From JAAYJG01 sp964450305 (GTDB lineage: Bacteria; Bacillota; Clostridia; DSM-8532), in contig CAYVFB010000071.1 of assembly GCA_964450305.1 (NCBI GenBank), positions 1-18,526 of the forward strand: DNA of 18,526 nt, read 5' to 3'. The translations under genes and the position numbers were made by a program. Shown in pieces: positions 1 to 7,689 of the stretch; the first letter of the stretch is position 1; the number at the start of each line of letters is the position of its first letter. The notes beneath the pieces were generated by a model. It did no database searches. It was not told the origin of the DNA and saw only the letters and a list, made by a program, of their open reading frames with translations.

Positions 1-689
1 ATCTGTTGGCGGGGGTGATACACCAGCCTGCCATTTTTATCTACAATATAAAGATATCCATTTTCACCAAGTTCCTTGGAACACAGCTCTTTAATATTGT
101 TGAAGTTCAGGTCCACCAATATGACACCTTGATTGATATGGCTCCCATCAGCCCATTCTATCCCTTTGCTCAGTGAAATAACCCATCGATATTCACCCTT
201 ATATAAGCGCTGAACATGGGGTTCGGTAAAAGTATGCATACGGCTGCCCGGAGCAACGCTGCGAAACCAGTCCTGGTGTGTAACCGCAATATTGTTCTTC
301 AAAGGACGGGAATCTGTTTTCATCAGCAGATCACCCTGCGCGTCAAACACCGCGATCGTATCGATATCATCACGCAACACAAAATGGTAGTTTTGGAACA
401 CTTTATCCAGGCCGGTATCGATAAGCAATTCGGAAATGGTGCTGGAAACCGAAATCATTTCCTTGAGATAGCTGTCAATGCTGTCGGAGACATTATCTAC
501 AATCTGTGTATTATTCTGCTCCGTGGTGCGATCGATGGATGCATTAAAGCGGTTGTTCATTGTATAGGTAATCATCGAAACCGCTGCCACGGCAATAATG
601 GTGGTAGCTGAAGCAATTACCACCAACAGGCTGTTCCATTTTAAACTGGAGGGCAATGTCGATTTTATTTTTGACAATAACTTTATCAT
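1..689 (-). CDS. YesM-type sensor histidine kinase, N-terminal sensor part (cut by left edge)
   Basis: The reading frame opens at an ATG at 687-689, behind a GGGGGAG ribosome binding site, and stays open to position 1, giving 229 visible residues. Residues about 17-44 form one hydrophobic membrane segment after a short basic N-terminus. The rest looks like an extracellular Cache sensor domain: a long helix (about 45-105), a DWF motif near 140-142, and the sequence GYLYIVDKNGRLVYHP near 211-226, typical of dCache domains. The HAMP, His-kinase and ATPase parts would lie left of the window and are not seen. In Bacillota such kinases usually pair with an AraC-type (YesN) response regulator and control nearby carbohydrate ABC transporters and glycosidases. 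The gene starts 76 bases after the stop of the upstream gene with no clear terminator between, so it may be co-transcribed. The YesM assignment rests on the sensor half and context only. Confidence 0.8.
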   Translation of the reverse strand, partial: MIKLLSKIKSTLPSSLKWNSLLVVIASATTIIAVAAVSMITYTMNNRFNASIDRTTEQNNTQIVDNVSDSIDSYLKEMISVSSTISELLIDTGLDKVFQNYHFVLRDDIDTIAVFDAQGDLLMKTDSRPLKNNIAVTHQDWFRSVAPGSRMHTFTEPHVQRLYKGEYRWVISLSKGIEWADGSHINQGVILVDLNFNNIKELCSKELGENGYLYIVDKNGRLVYHPRQQ

Positions 690-765
690 ACATTCTCCCC
701 CATTCAGGTGATAGCTGGCTTGATACCCTGGAGCTTGCCCGGATGCAGGATTTGCTTACAGCGGA

Positions 766-2739
766 TTATAGTGTTTTGTCCCAATAATCCCCCGCAAGGC
801 CGTCCAGTATTGAACCGATTGCCCATGGCATCAGGCAAAACCATGTGGTCGCAAGAGAGCCATCGCTGTATGTTTCATAAACCAGACCCTCGGAATGACA
901 AAACCGCTCCGACATCCAGCCCTTTTTCCCAAAATCATATTCCCTGTCAAAGCTGTTATAGGTTTGGCAGCTCCAACCCACTGTATCGATCATGCGGTCG
1001 CGGATGTACGCATCATGGGTATTCATGGCACAGTACAAAAGTTCATCGACAATATTGCTTGACATAGGGTGAATATGCGGGTTGGCAACAGAGGTTACAC
1101 TACCGCCGCAGCTTGACCATCCGACCTTTGCAAGCGGAGGCAGCTTAACCGGGGAGTTGTAGCAGAATTTGAATGAAAACTCGTAATCCATCGCATCCTT
1201 CATATGCTCCAGATAAATACCGTCCTCAGTGAGGGCATGAATGAACCTGACTGCCTTGATGTAAGCGAGTATACCTTCGGAGTCTATGGCTTTGAAGGTA
1301 TCCAGAGGCGTACCATAGCATTCCATATGCCGGATGTAGGTTTCATAATAATGCCTCTCGCTTTCCCTCAGGCTTTCAATATGGGTTTTATCACCGATCA
1401 GCCAGCTGTAATAGGCAAGGGCAGCCATACACCATGCTCCGCCGAAGGAATCATATTCGATGCCGGTTCCTGTTTTTTCAGAGAATATGTATGGATATTC
1501 ACCATCGGCATTTTTTGCGCTTTCGAATTTGGGAAGAATTTTTTGAACAAAGGAAAGCCAATCGTCGTGCGTCAGGCCTTTAAACCTTTTTTCGTATTCA
1601 TAAGCCTTCAGGATGTAGAACACGGCCTGCCCGCTTAGATAAGAGCTGTGTCCCGGTGTGGGAACAACATCATACCACCATCCATTCACACACCATTTCC
1701 CGTTTTCATATGCATCGTATGGAAGGCCGGAAGCAGGGTTCATGGAGTTTTCAACAATGTTGGAAATACAGGTAATGGCCTGCTGACGCATTGGTTCGTC
1801 CCCGATACGCACAGCTGCCATCAGCATCGGAGTTGCGGCAGACAGGCCGCTGGTCCAGCTGATGGATAGGATTTTATTGTATCGATAGCCTCCGGTCTCC
1901 TTTTCTTCAAAGACCTGACAGCTATAGTTCCGTTCCTCCGGAAGCCATGCATCCTCATACACCGCCCGTGATAAATCCCTGACGGCTGTTTCTATGCTGC
2001 TGACCTTTCTGGGGTTTTGGTGGAACCGGTAGTAAATCTGACGGATTGCGGCATTGACTCCCAATTCCGATTCGGCATCGTATTTAAACAAATACAAAGA
2101 TACCTCTGCTGTTTCACCCGATTCCAGTTCAAAGCAATTGTCTGTCAATGCAGCCCTTTCCTTTATTCTGTATGCATTGATAAATAGCATCGGAGCATTT
2201 TCATAGCCCAGTGTATAACCGATCGTGCCCTTACCCAGTGAACAGGAGAAGCCGTTATATTGATAGAAGGACCCTTCCGTGCCGGGTATCCATGGCTGCT
2301 TTTTACCACCTCTGTATATATGATACGGGCTTGCGCACAATCCGTATACCTTTCCCGAATCATATACCAATGCTGCCGGATGAGACAAACGATCACTTCT
2401 CACCATCCACCAGGGCGACGAAGGACGGGACGGGTTTCCTTCACGAAGCCTCGGGAACTGGCAGGGCACATTCTGCGGAGCTTCACCGCGATTTCTCCCA
2501 TAAAGGAAGGCCGGCAAAAAGAAACGCGGATTCTTCTTCGTGAACGGCAGCTCCAGATGGATAACTCCGGACCATTGGGTATCGTTATGATTCGATATTG
2601 ATACTTTCATGTGATAAGGGTTTTGGGGACTTCCGTCTCCGCCGGATAACAGGGCAGATGATTGCAACCCCTGCATGTCTAGTGGAAGATACTCCGTGCT
2701 TTTCTGAGCTTTGCTTCTTGCCGAAAAAATCAATTCCAT
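766..2739 (-). CDS. Unrecognised 657-aa protein, probable helical-toroid carbohydrate-active enzyme
   Basis: I cannot assign this protein to a named family. Residues about 1-230 look beta-rich, like the N-terminal beta-sandwich of many carbohydrate enzymes. Residues about 250-650 alternate helices with Gly/Trp/Tyr-rich turns (SWTSGLSAATPML, GHSSYLSGQAVFY, YDSFGGAWCMAALAYY), as in (alpha/alpha)6-toroid glycosidases and lyases. Possible catalytic acids include D412, E414, D430, D486 and E488, but this is a guess. There is no signal peptide, so it should be cytoplasmic. The start is uncertain: AGGAG at 2751-2755 is 11 bases before the ATG at 2739 but only 2 before an in-frame ATG at 2748; a TTG at 2784 with its own AGGAG 3 bases away is also possible. 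It follows the DUF5060 gene on the same strand, which suggests a shared substrate. Confidence 0.7.
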   Translation of the reverse strand: MELIFSARSKAQKSTEYLPLDMQGLQSSALLSGGDGSPQNPYHMKVSISNHNDTQWSGVIHLELPFTKKNPRFFLPAFLYGRNRGEAPQNVPCQFPRLREGNPSRPSSPWWMVRSDRLSHPAALVYDSGKVYGLCASPYHIYRGGKKQPWIPGTEGSFYQYNGFSCSLGKGTIGYTLGYENAPMLFINAYRIKERAALTDNCFELESGETAEVSLYLFKYDAESELGVNAAIRQIYYRFHQNPRKVSSIETAVRDLSRAVYEDAWLPEERNYSCQVFEEKETGGYRYNKILSISWTSGLSAATPMLMAAVRIGDEPMRQQAITCISNIVENSMNPASGLPYDAYENGKWCVNGWWYDVVPTPGHSSYLSGQAVFYILKAYEYEKRFKGLTHDDWLSFVQKILPKFESAKNADGEYPYIFSEKTGTGIEYDSFGGAWCMAALAYYSWLIGDKTHIESLRESERHYYETYIRHMECYGTPLDTFKAIDSEGILAYIKAVRFIHALTEDGIYLEHMKDAMDYEFSFKFCYNSPVKLPPLAKVGWSSCGGSVTSVANPHIHPMSSNIVDELLYCAMNTHDAYIRDRMIDTVGWSCQTYNSFDREYDFGKKGWMSERFCHSEGLVYETYSDGSLATTWFCLMPWAIGSILDGLAGDYWDKTL

Positions 2740-2809
2740 GATATTCATCACTCCTGTGTCATCATCATTGAAAAGTTTTATCAAATGCTCCTAAGACCCC
2801 TGCCTCAGA

Positions 2810-2839
2810 GCGTATTTTTGCCCTTTGGGCAAGAAACGC
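2810..2839. other. Stem-loop between the DUF5060 gene and the 657-aa gene
   Basis: The inverted repeat TTGCCC-AAA-GGGCAA extends outward to GCGT/ACGC with one mismatch and one bulged base, giving a stem of about 12 base pairs with a 3-base loop. No T-run follows on the minus strand, so it is not a standard intrinsic terminator. It could stabilise or process the mRNA between the two genes, or attenuate transcription. Confidence 0.5.
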
Positions 2840-2868
2840 GTGTGGGGAGATAAACCGATATTACTTTC

Positions 2869-2905
2869 AGCGCCCGCGTTTTTGCGCACAATTCGCGCAA
2901 GCGCT
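2869..2905. other. GC-rich nested inverted repeat just after the DUF5060 gene stop codon
   Basis: The inner arms TTGCGC (2882-2887) and GCGCAA (2895-2900) flank a 7-base loop. Outer arms AGCGC and GCGCT close the element, which begins about 11 bases after the stop codon of the DUF5060 gene. In the minus direction the stem is followed by A residues, not T, so it lacks the U-tract of an intrinsic terminator. An mRNA 3'-end stabiliser or processing site is a reasonable guess. Confidence 0.45.
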
Positions 2906-2915
2906 CATTGAGTGC

Positions 2916-4382
2916 TTATTCAACCCGTCTCATTCTCACCGCCATATAGCTGCTGCCCGGAAGCTCTACCCTGAATTCTCCGCTAAAGGTTCCGGGCAGT
3001 TGGTTCACAGTCAGATTCCAGGTATCGATCACTTCTACTTTCAAAGGGACCCCCTCGGGCATATGGAATATGCGGAAGGATGGCTGAAAGAACCCATAAT
3101 AGAACAGGTAGTATTCGCCGGGCACACCTGCGCAGACGCTGTCCCATTCAAGCGGTAATAAGCTGAAGCCCTGAGATGGTCCTTCTTCGGTGATTGCCTT
3201 TAGAAATGCGATTCTATCGGAGCTTGAACCGTGAAGCCTCCCCCCCTTGGACCACCAGAGAATTTCATCGGGGTCTAAATAGGTTTCACCATGGGTCACA
3301 TATCCGCCTCGAAGCGTACCCTCCCAAAACCTGCGAACCAGCTCCGCTCCGGAAATATTCCCCCACCCATGGTTGATGTTGCCTTCATATGTACACTCAT
3401 CCACAATCACAGGCTTTCTGTAATGATCGCGCCATTCATTGACAAACTCCGTCGTTTTATAGATGTCCACCCTTTGGATACTGCAGTGAGTAATCCAGGG
3501 TCTTGCGTGATCATAGAGATGGATGCAGTTATGTATGGAACGCAAATGGCCATACGGGTCATGGCGTATGATGATGTCCGCAAATCTTTCCCAGTCATTG
3601 ATTGTTTTTGTCATGACGTCGTATTCATTGGCCAGTGACCACCAGATGTTCCGGAAAGCAGCCAGCCGGGCGAGAATATACTTCAGATAACGGTCATCCG
3701 TTTTCGGTTCCATTGTAGAAAAGCCCCATTTGTCATAGGGGTGAAATAGAATCAGGTCGGCTTCTATGCCTAAATCCATCAAATTCCTTATTCTAAGCTC
3801 GAGATGACGGAAAAATTCGGGATTGAATCGCTCATAATCCCAGCCATTTTCCGGATTTCCTTCAAAGGGATAAAGCTCGGGTTCGTTATGATTGAAATCA
3901 TAATGCTTTGGAAACACACACATTCTGATTTTATTAAAGGGTGCAGCCGAAAGGCTTTCCAGCGTTTGCTCCTCCAGTTCCCTGCCTTGATGGTTCCATG
4001 CGTAGCAGGTTGTACCAAAAGGATAGAACGGGGTGCCATCTTCATAAGTAAAGTGATATGTATTGCAAACCCTGACCAGACCGTGATTTGATCCGGAAGG
4101 ACAGGTACATTCGAATTGCCCTGAAATTCCATCCATCTGATCACAGTTGCTGTGAATGCTATATGTCCAGGTTCCCAGGGTATCCGGCATGATGCGGATC
4201 AGATAAATCCCCTGTCCGTCATAGAAGCCCTGCTGCTGAAGGGTTCTCCCATTACAGGTGAATTCCCCTTTCAGGTGAATATCCATAAATGGATTTCCGG
4301 TCATGGGTCCTTTAAACACCAGTTCCAGCATGCTCCATCGTTCAACCTGTTTACTGTGGTCATTTATCAGCATAACCGCCAC
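2916..4382 (-). CDS. Putative glycoside hydrolase, DUF5060 / DUF4038 (apiosidase-like) / DUF5605 architecture
   Basis: This 488-residue protein has an N-terminal beta-sandwich (about 12-95, with WSMLELVFKGP and FYDGQGIYLIRIMPDTLGTW) of the DUF5060 type. A TIM-barrel follows (about 105-400) of the DUF4038 apiosidase-like group in clan GH-A, then a C-terminal beta domain (about 405-488). NE at 252-253 (SLANEYD) fits the general acid/base and E329 (VIVDEC) the nucleophile. Relatives are annotated as DUF5605 proteins; apiosidase GH140 is the best-known related activity, but the substrate here is unknown. There is no signal peptide, so it should act in the cytoplasm on imported oligosaccharides. 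It starts with GTG, decided by GGAGG 9 bases upstream (4392-4396); the ATG at 4373 is too far from it. It is the first gene after its own promoter and is followed by the unrecognised toroid-like protein. Confidence 0.88.
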   Translation of the reverse strand: MAVMLINDHSKQVERWSMLELVFKGPMTGNPFMDIHLKGEFTCNGRTLQQQGFYDGQGIYLIRIMPDTLGTWTYSIHSNCDQMDGISGQFECTCPSGSNHGLVRVCNTYHFTYEDGTPFYPFGTTCYAWNHQGRELEEQTLESLSAAPFNKIRMCVFPKHYDFNHNEPELYPFEGNPENGWDYERFNPEFFRHLELRIRNLMDLGIEADLILFHPYDKWGFSTMEPKTDDRYLKYILARLAAFRNIWWSLANEYDVMTKTINDWERFADIIIRHDPYGHLRSIHNCIHLYDHARPWITHCSIQRVDIYKTTEFVNEWRDHYRKPVIVDECTYEGNINHGWGNISGAELVRRFWEGTLRGGYVTHGETYLDPDEILWWSKGGRLHGSSSDRIAFLKAITEEGPSQGFSLLPLEWDSVCAGVPGEYYLFYYGFFQPSFRIFHMPEGVPLKVEVIDTWNLTVNQLPGTFSGEFRVELPGSSYMAVRMRRVE

Positions 4383-4391
4383 CCTTTCAAT

Positions 4392-4396
4392 CCTCC
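4392..4396 (-). promoter_or_regulatory. Ribosome binding site deciding a GTG start
   Basis: GGAGG on the minus strand lies 9 bases before the GTG at 4382 and 18 bases before the next ATG (4373). This supports the GTG as the start of the DUF5060 gene. Confidence 0.75.
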
Positions 4397-4485
4397 GCTT
4401 TGTTTATGGTTCATTATCACAGCCAACTGAAAGCTCTTCCTTCGGTCAAGTTTAGCATATTTCAGGACATATTCTCTTTAAGATG

Positions 4486-4510
4486 CAATACGAATATTAT
4501 ACAATACGAA
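4486..4510 (-). repeat. Direct repeat flanking the -10 box of the DUF5060 gene promoter
   Basis: The 9-base word TTCGTATTG (minus strand) occurs at 4502-4510 and again at 4486-4494, a period of 16 bases, with the TATAAT box between the copies. It could be a regulator binding site, perhaps for an AraC-type response regulator partnered with the sensor kinase at the left edge. The regulator is an inference. Confidence 0.45.
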
Positions 4511-4524
4511 ACCTTGAAAGTGAA
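4496..4524 (-). promoter_or_regulatory. Promoter of the DUF5060 gene
   Basis: On the minus strand, TTCACT (4519-4524) and a perfect TATAAT (4496-4501) are separated by 17 bases, as for sigma-A-type promoters. The predicted start near 4489 leaves a leader of about 105 bases before the GTG at 4382. It lies downstream of the terminator at 4649-4695, so a new transcript should begin here. The 386-base gap 4383-4768 holds this promoter, its direct repeats and the terminator; I see no convincing gene in it. Confidence 0.6.
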
Positions 4525-4648
4525 ATCAAAAACCTGTATATCCCGTTTGCATGGACAATAGTATCGCCCAGAGGCAGTGGTATATAACCATCCGTGGGGC
4601 CTGGCACAGGGTAGAAGCTTGTGGTGTGAACGGTAAGCAATATCCGCA

Positions 4649-4695
4649 GAAAAAGCCGGATGTAATATTCTGTATGTGATTTACTGCATCCGGCT
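4649..4695 (-). terminator. Intrinsic terminator after the sugar-catabolic operon
   Basis: On the minus strand AGCCGGATG (4687-4695) pairs perfectly with CATCCGGCT (4654-4662) and is followed at once by TTTTTC. Inner GTAA/TTAC pairing can shorten the loop, which is otherwise 24 bases. It lies about 75 bases after the aldo/keto reductase stop codon and closes the operon that starts at the kinase. Confidence 0.7.
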
Positions 4696-4768
4696 TGTGT
4701 TATTTCATTCTGCGTCCTGTAAGATGTGTAACTTTTGCAGTTTTCTGCCAACCTGGCAATATACGCTC

Positions 4769-5791
4769 TTAGCGGGTGATTTCACCATTCACATCCCATA
4801 GGTCTTCCCAGCCTTTAGCGCCGTCCCACAGAAATACCTGACCCTTGATCAGGCGACAATTCCTGTCAACCCCTTCAAGTTCCTTCATTTCAGCATCGGT
4901 CAGTAAATCTTCAACTGTACAACGCAGATTGCTTGCATATTCATTTCTGTAAATGGAGAATGGTATTGGTACCTGTCCGCGTTGAACCGCCCATTTGATG
5001 CAGATCACTGCCGGATGGACATTGTGCGCTTTCGCAATTTTTACAACAATCGGATCCTGGATGTCAACCACATCATCCGGAGTCTTGTCACGGTCGGGCC
5101 TTGTAGGCGATCCGATAGGACAGAAGCCGATAGGCTGAATGCCGCGCTCTTTGCAGAAGGAATAAAATTCCGGCTGCTGGAAACACGGGTGCAGCTCCAT
5201 TTCATTGGCGGAAGGCAAGATTCTGGCATCCTTCAGCACCATCTTCATCTTCGGAATGGTCATGTTTGAGGTGCCGATGTGTCTGACCAGCCCTGAGCGC
5301 ACCAATCTTTCCATCTGGTACCAGGTTTCCATGTACTCCTCATGAATATAGGACCTTGCGTCCTTGTTGTGGTAATCCGGCGGAGCGCCCTTCGGATGGA
5401 AGTTCGGGAACGGCCAGTGCACAAAATACAGATCAATGTAATCGAGCTTTAAATCCTTCAGGGTCCGGGCGCAGGATAATAGCACATCTCCCTTGCCATG
5501 CATGTCGTTCCACACCTTGGAGGTAATAAACAGTTCTTCTCTTCGAATACCAGAGTTCATAATGTCTTGAAACACTTCGCCGATCAGGTGCTCATTCCCA
5601 TACACCGAAGCGCAGTCGAACAGCCTGAACCCAACCTCGGCTGCCCCCTTTACTGCCGCGGCAATATCTTCGGCGGAAAAACGGTCGGAACCAAATGTCC
5701 CCATTCCTATGGCGGGCATTCTATCTCCGCCTCTAAGCTTTCTTTGGGGTACCGATTTCGGATCAATTGTGTCGTTTACTGTCTTTGTCAT
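4769..5791 (-). CDS. Aldo/keto reductase (probable aldose/polyol reductase)
   Basis: This 340-residue protein is a complete aldo/keto reductase of aldose-reductase-like length, and should reduce a sugar aldehyde to a polyol or do the reverse. The catalytic tetrad is visible: D59 and Y64 (FDCASVYG), K92 (TSKVW) and H125 (FVHWP). GTSNM near 173-177 and the NEMELHP segment near 196-202 fit the fold. Where NADPH-dependent members have IPKS and a nearby Arg, this protein has IPFS (F278) and E284, so both 2'-phosphate-binding residues are missing; N288 is kept. This suggests NADH use, as an inference. The ATG at 5791 is chosen because GGGAG lies 7 bases upstream; the longer TTG start at 5809 lacks a suitable site. 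It is the last gene of the kinase operon, 100 bases after fucU, followed by a terminator. A weak internal promoter-like pair may lie in that gap. Confidence 0.9.
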   Translation of the reverse strand: MTKTVNDTIDPKSVPQRKLRGGDRMPAIGMGTFGSDRFSAEDIAAAVKGAAEVGFRLFDCASVYGNEHLIGEVFQDIMNSGIRREELFITSKVWNDMHGKGDVLLSCARTLKDLKLDYIDLYFVHWPFPNFHPKGAPPDYHNKDARSYIHEEYMETWYQMERLVRSGLVRHIGTSNMTIPKMKMVLKDARILPSANEMELHPCFQQPEFYSFCKERGIQPIGFCPIGSPTRPDRDKTPDDVVDIQDPIVVKIAKAHNVHPAVICIKWAVQRGQVPIPFSIYRNEYASNLRCTVEDLLTDAEMKELEGVDRNCRLIKGQVFLWDGAKGWEDLWDVNGEITR

Positions 5792-5891
5792 CTTCAATCT
5801 CCCTTTCAATATTTTTTTATACAGCTTTCTCAGTCATGTTTGTCCAGGCCTTTGTCTTTTTGATGGGTTCACCCCACCGCAATGGGTGCCA

Positions 5892-6326
5892 TTATGAATC
5901 AACGACAACTCCTTTTTTCAAAATGATATTGGCATAAAGGGCTTTTTCCCCGGTGGCAACCACAGCATAGGCCTTTTTTGCCCTTTCATAAAACGCAAAA
6001 CGCTCGATGTTTTCAAATTGGTTGTTTACAGGCTCGTGCTTTTGAACGATGTTTCTGTAAACCTCCCATATGGGCGTTTCAACAGTATCGCCCGGAACCA
6101 CCTGCATCAGGGATACCGGAGCAGCAACATACGGGTCGAGCGGGAAAAGCTTTAAAACAGCTTCCAGCAGCTGCGGAATATTGTGTCCGTCACAACGCAC
6201 AAGCTTGTTTGCAATGGAGGCTGCAGGGAAATTGCCGTCCGCCAGGACGATTTCATCCCCATGGCCCATCTCCATCAGCACCTTTAAAAGCTCAGGAGGC
6301 AAAATAGAGGGAATACCTTTCAACAT
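5892..6326 (-). CDS. fucU: FucU/RbsD-family sugar mutarotase, fucose-mutarotase type
   Basis: This 144-residue protein closely follows E. coli FucU: PPELLKVLMEMGHGDEIVLA near 10-29, the FPAAS segment, PGDTVE, and FAFYERAKKAYAVV plus LKKGV near the end. FucU/RbsD proteins interconvert alpha and beta pyranose anomers. The active-site His in MGHGDE and the Tyr in RFAFYERA are present. E. coli has DAHFPA where this protein has DGNFPA; Asn there also occurs in animal fucose mutarotases. Its place between a GatZ-like protein and an aldo/keto reductase, with no fucose isomerase, kinase or aldolase in view, suggests it prepares another aldose for the operon, perhaps the alpha-galactose released by a retaining alpha-galactosidase. 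That substrate is an inference. AAGGA lies 9 bases before the ATG. The gene starts 30 bases after the gatZ-like stop. Confidence 0.88.
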   Translation of the reverse strand: MLKGIPSILPPELLKVLMEMGHGDEIVLADGNFPAASIANKLVRCDGHNIPQLLEAVLKLFPLDPYVAAPVSLMQVVPGDTVETPIWEVYRNIVQKHEPVNNQFENIERFAFYERAKKAYAVVATGEKALYANIILKKGVVVDS

Positions 6327-6356
6327 AAATATCAGTCCTTTCTAATATTATCCTGT

Positions 6357-7679
6357 TTATGGATTGGTCGCATACAGATATTCATCAATACAATTGACGA
6401 CCCTGTCCTTTGCAAGGCTTTCGGGATCCTTTCCCAGCAGGCCTTTTCGGATGCGGGTATACTGAACCGGCATATACTGGCTGATCAGGGACAGCGGGAT
6501 TTCCACAGTTTTCAGATTCTGCATCATTCTATTCAGGGATTTTGTAACCTCGGCTACCGGAAGGTAATACCGGCACCTGTCTGAAAAACTGTATTTTCTG
6601 GACAGCCAAAGCTTTTCCTCGTTTCCGTGATAATGCTTAATCCAGTTTTCCGGGCTCTTGATCATCGCTTCCTCCAGCACTTCTATAAACCTGGAAGGCT
6701 GAATATCCATCCTTCCCCGGAACAGTTCATTCTCAATATGATTTAATGCAAACAGGGCTTCCCGCAATGCAAAGGTAAGCGCCGGGCCCACCTTCAGGAT
6801 GGCAATCCCATCTTCCACCATAGCCTTCAACGCATCAGCCGTCTGGTAATCGGTGGAATGCCCTTCGAAAGCCAAATCCGGAAGTTCCTTTAGTGATTTG
6901 CAAAGTTCCCTGGCGGCGTCGCGATCATATGCATGGATGCTGTCGTCTCCAAACTCTACTCCGGGTTGCACAACGACAGCGACAACATTCTTCCACGCAT
7001 CCTTCAAACCGTGACGTTGGAATGCTTGCTGGAATACACTCACGGTCTGTTTGAAATCACTAACCGTAGTTACCTGCAACTTCTCCTCTTCATCCTGGCT
7101 TCCGCCGGGAATGGGCACTTCGCTTCCAATGACATACACAGGGTGCAGAGCTTCAGGTTTGGAAGCGGCAAGTTCTTTGTACGCGTTCTCGGCGACTTCC
7201 GCGAGAACTGCACCGCGTTCAGCGATGACTTCTGTTTCAAGCTTCTTTGCAGCATCATCATCTCCAAGATGCATGCTCGTATCGATATGTATTTTTGTAA
7301 AGCCCGCCAGCACGAACTGCCTCACAAGCTCCTTCGCTTCCTCCATGGCTTTATCAGCCGGCAGCCCTTTCCATGTTAAGGGCCCCAAATGGTCACCCCC
7401 CAGAATAATTTTATCTGCGGGCAATCCGGTTTTCTCAGCGATAGAGAGTACAAAGTGTCTGAAGTCCGTCGGCTTCATCCCGGTATACCCTCCATACTGG
7501 TTTACCTGATTGGCCGTCGCTTCTATCAAAACATATCCTGATTCCTTCATCGCCCGCTCCATGCAGGCCTCCAAAACAAGCTCATTGGCACTGCAGGCTG
7601 AATAGATTCCTGCAGGTACGCCTTTTTTCTGTAATGCAGTCATTCGTTTCAATGGATGTGTCTGGTCCAAGGTTCTCAT
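6357..7679 (-). CDS. gatZ: GatZ/KbaZ-like protein: tagatose-bisphosphate aldolase subunit or tagatose-6-phosphate 4-epimerase
   Basis: This 440-residue protein matches GatZ/KbaZ along its whole length: NQVNQYGGYTGM (57-68), GGDHLGP (94-100), GSEVPIPGG (185-193), VVQPGVEF (236-243), HSTDYQT (274-280), KVGPALTFALREALF (296-310) and ISQYMP (399-404). In E. coli, GatZ is the non-catalytic partner of the aldolase GatY. No gatY lies in this operon, and a GatZ homologue in Agrobacterium is a D-tagatose-6-phosphate 4-epimerase (EC 5.1.3.40) that needs no aldolase. With a sugar kinase and GatD-like dehydrogenase beside it, the epimerase role fits well but is inferred. The start is doubtful: GGAGG sits 1 base before the ATG at 7679 but 10 bases before an in-frame TTG at 7670. 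The gap to the preceding gene is 10 bases, so translation may be coupled. Confidence 0.9.
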   Translation of the reverse strand: MRTLDQTHPLKRMTALQKKGVPAGIYSACSANELVLEACMERAMKESGYVLIEATANQVNQYGGYTGMKPTDFRHFVLSIAEKTGLPADKIILGGDHLGPLTWKGLPADKAMEEAKELVRQFVLAGFTKIHIDTSMHLGDDDAAKKLETEVIAERGAVLAEVAENAYKELAASKPEALHPVYVIGSEVPIPGGSQDEEEKLQVTTVSDFKQTVSVFQQAFQRHGLKDAWKNVVAVVVQPGVEFGDDSIHAYDRDAARELCKSLKELPDLAFEGHSTDYQTADALKAMVEDGIAILKVGPALTFALREALFALNHIENELFRGRMDIQPSRFIEVLEEAMIKSPENWIKHYHGNEEKLWLSRKYSFSDRCRYYLPVAEVTKSLNRMMQNLKTVEIPLSLISQYMPVQYTRIRKGLLGKDPESLAKDRVVNCIDEYLYATNP

Positions 7680-7689
7680 CCCTCCTTTT

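Noticed and set aside
708..1067. Plus-strand open frames opposite the large minus-strand genes (for example 708-1067, 1204-1638, 7051-7509, 9478-10296, 12833-13315)
   Set aside because: All lie antisense within well-supported coding genes, lack ribosome binding sites, and show composition typical of shadow frames.
4497..4751. 84-codon minus-strand open frame between the aldo/keto reductase and DUF5060 genes
   Set aside because: It spans the terminator stem at 4649-4695 and runs up to the DUF5060 promoter, has no good ribosome binding site, and the sequence does not resemble a known protein.
5813..5845. Internal promoter (TGGACA and TATAAA, 19 bases apart) before the aldo/keto reductase
   Set aside because: The spacing is long and the -35 weak. 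The 100-base gap could allow it, but there is not enough support to list it as a feature.
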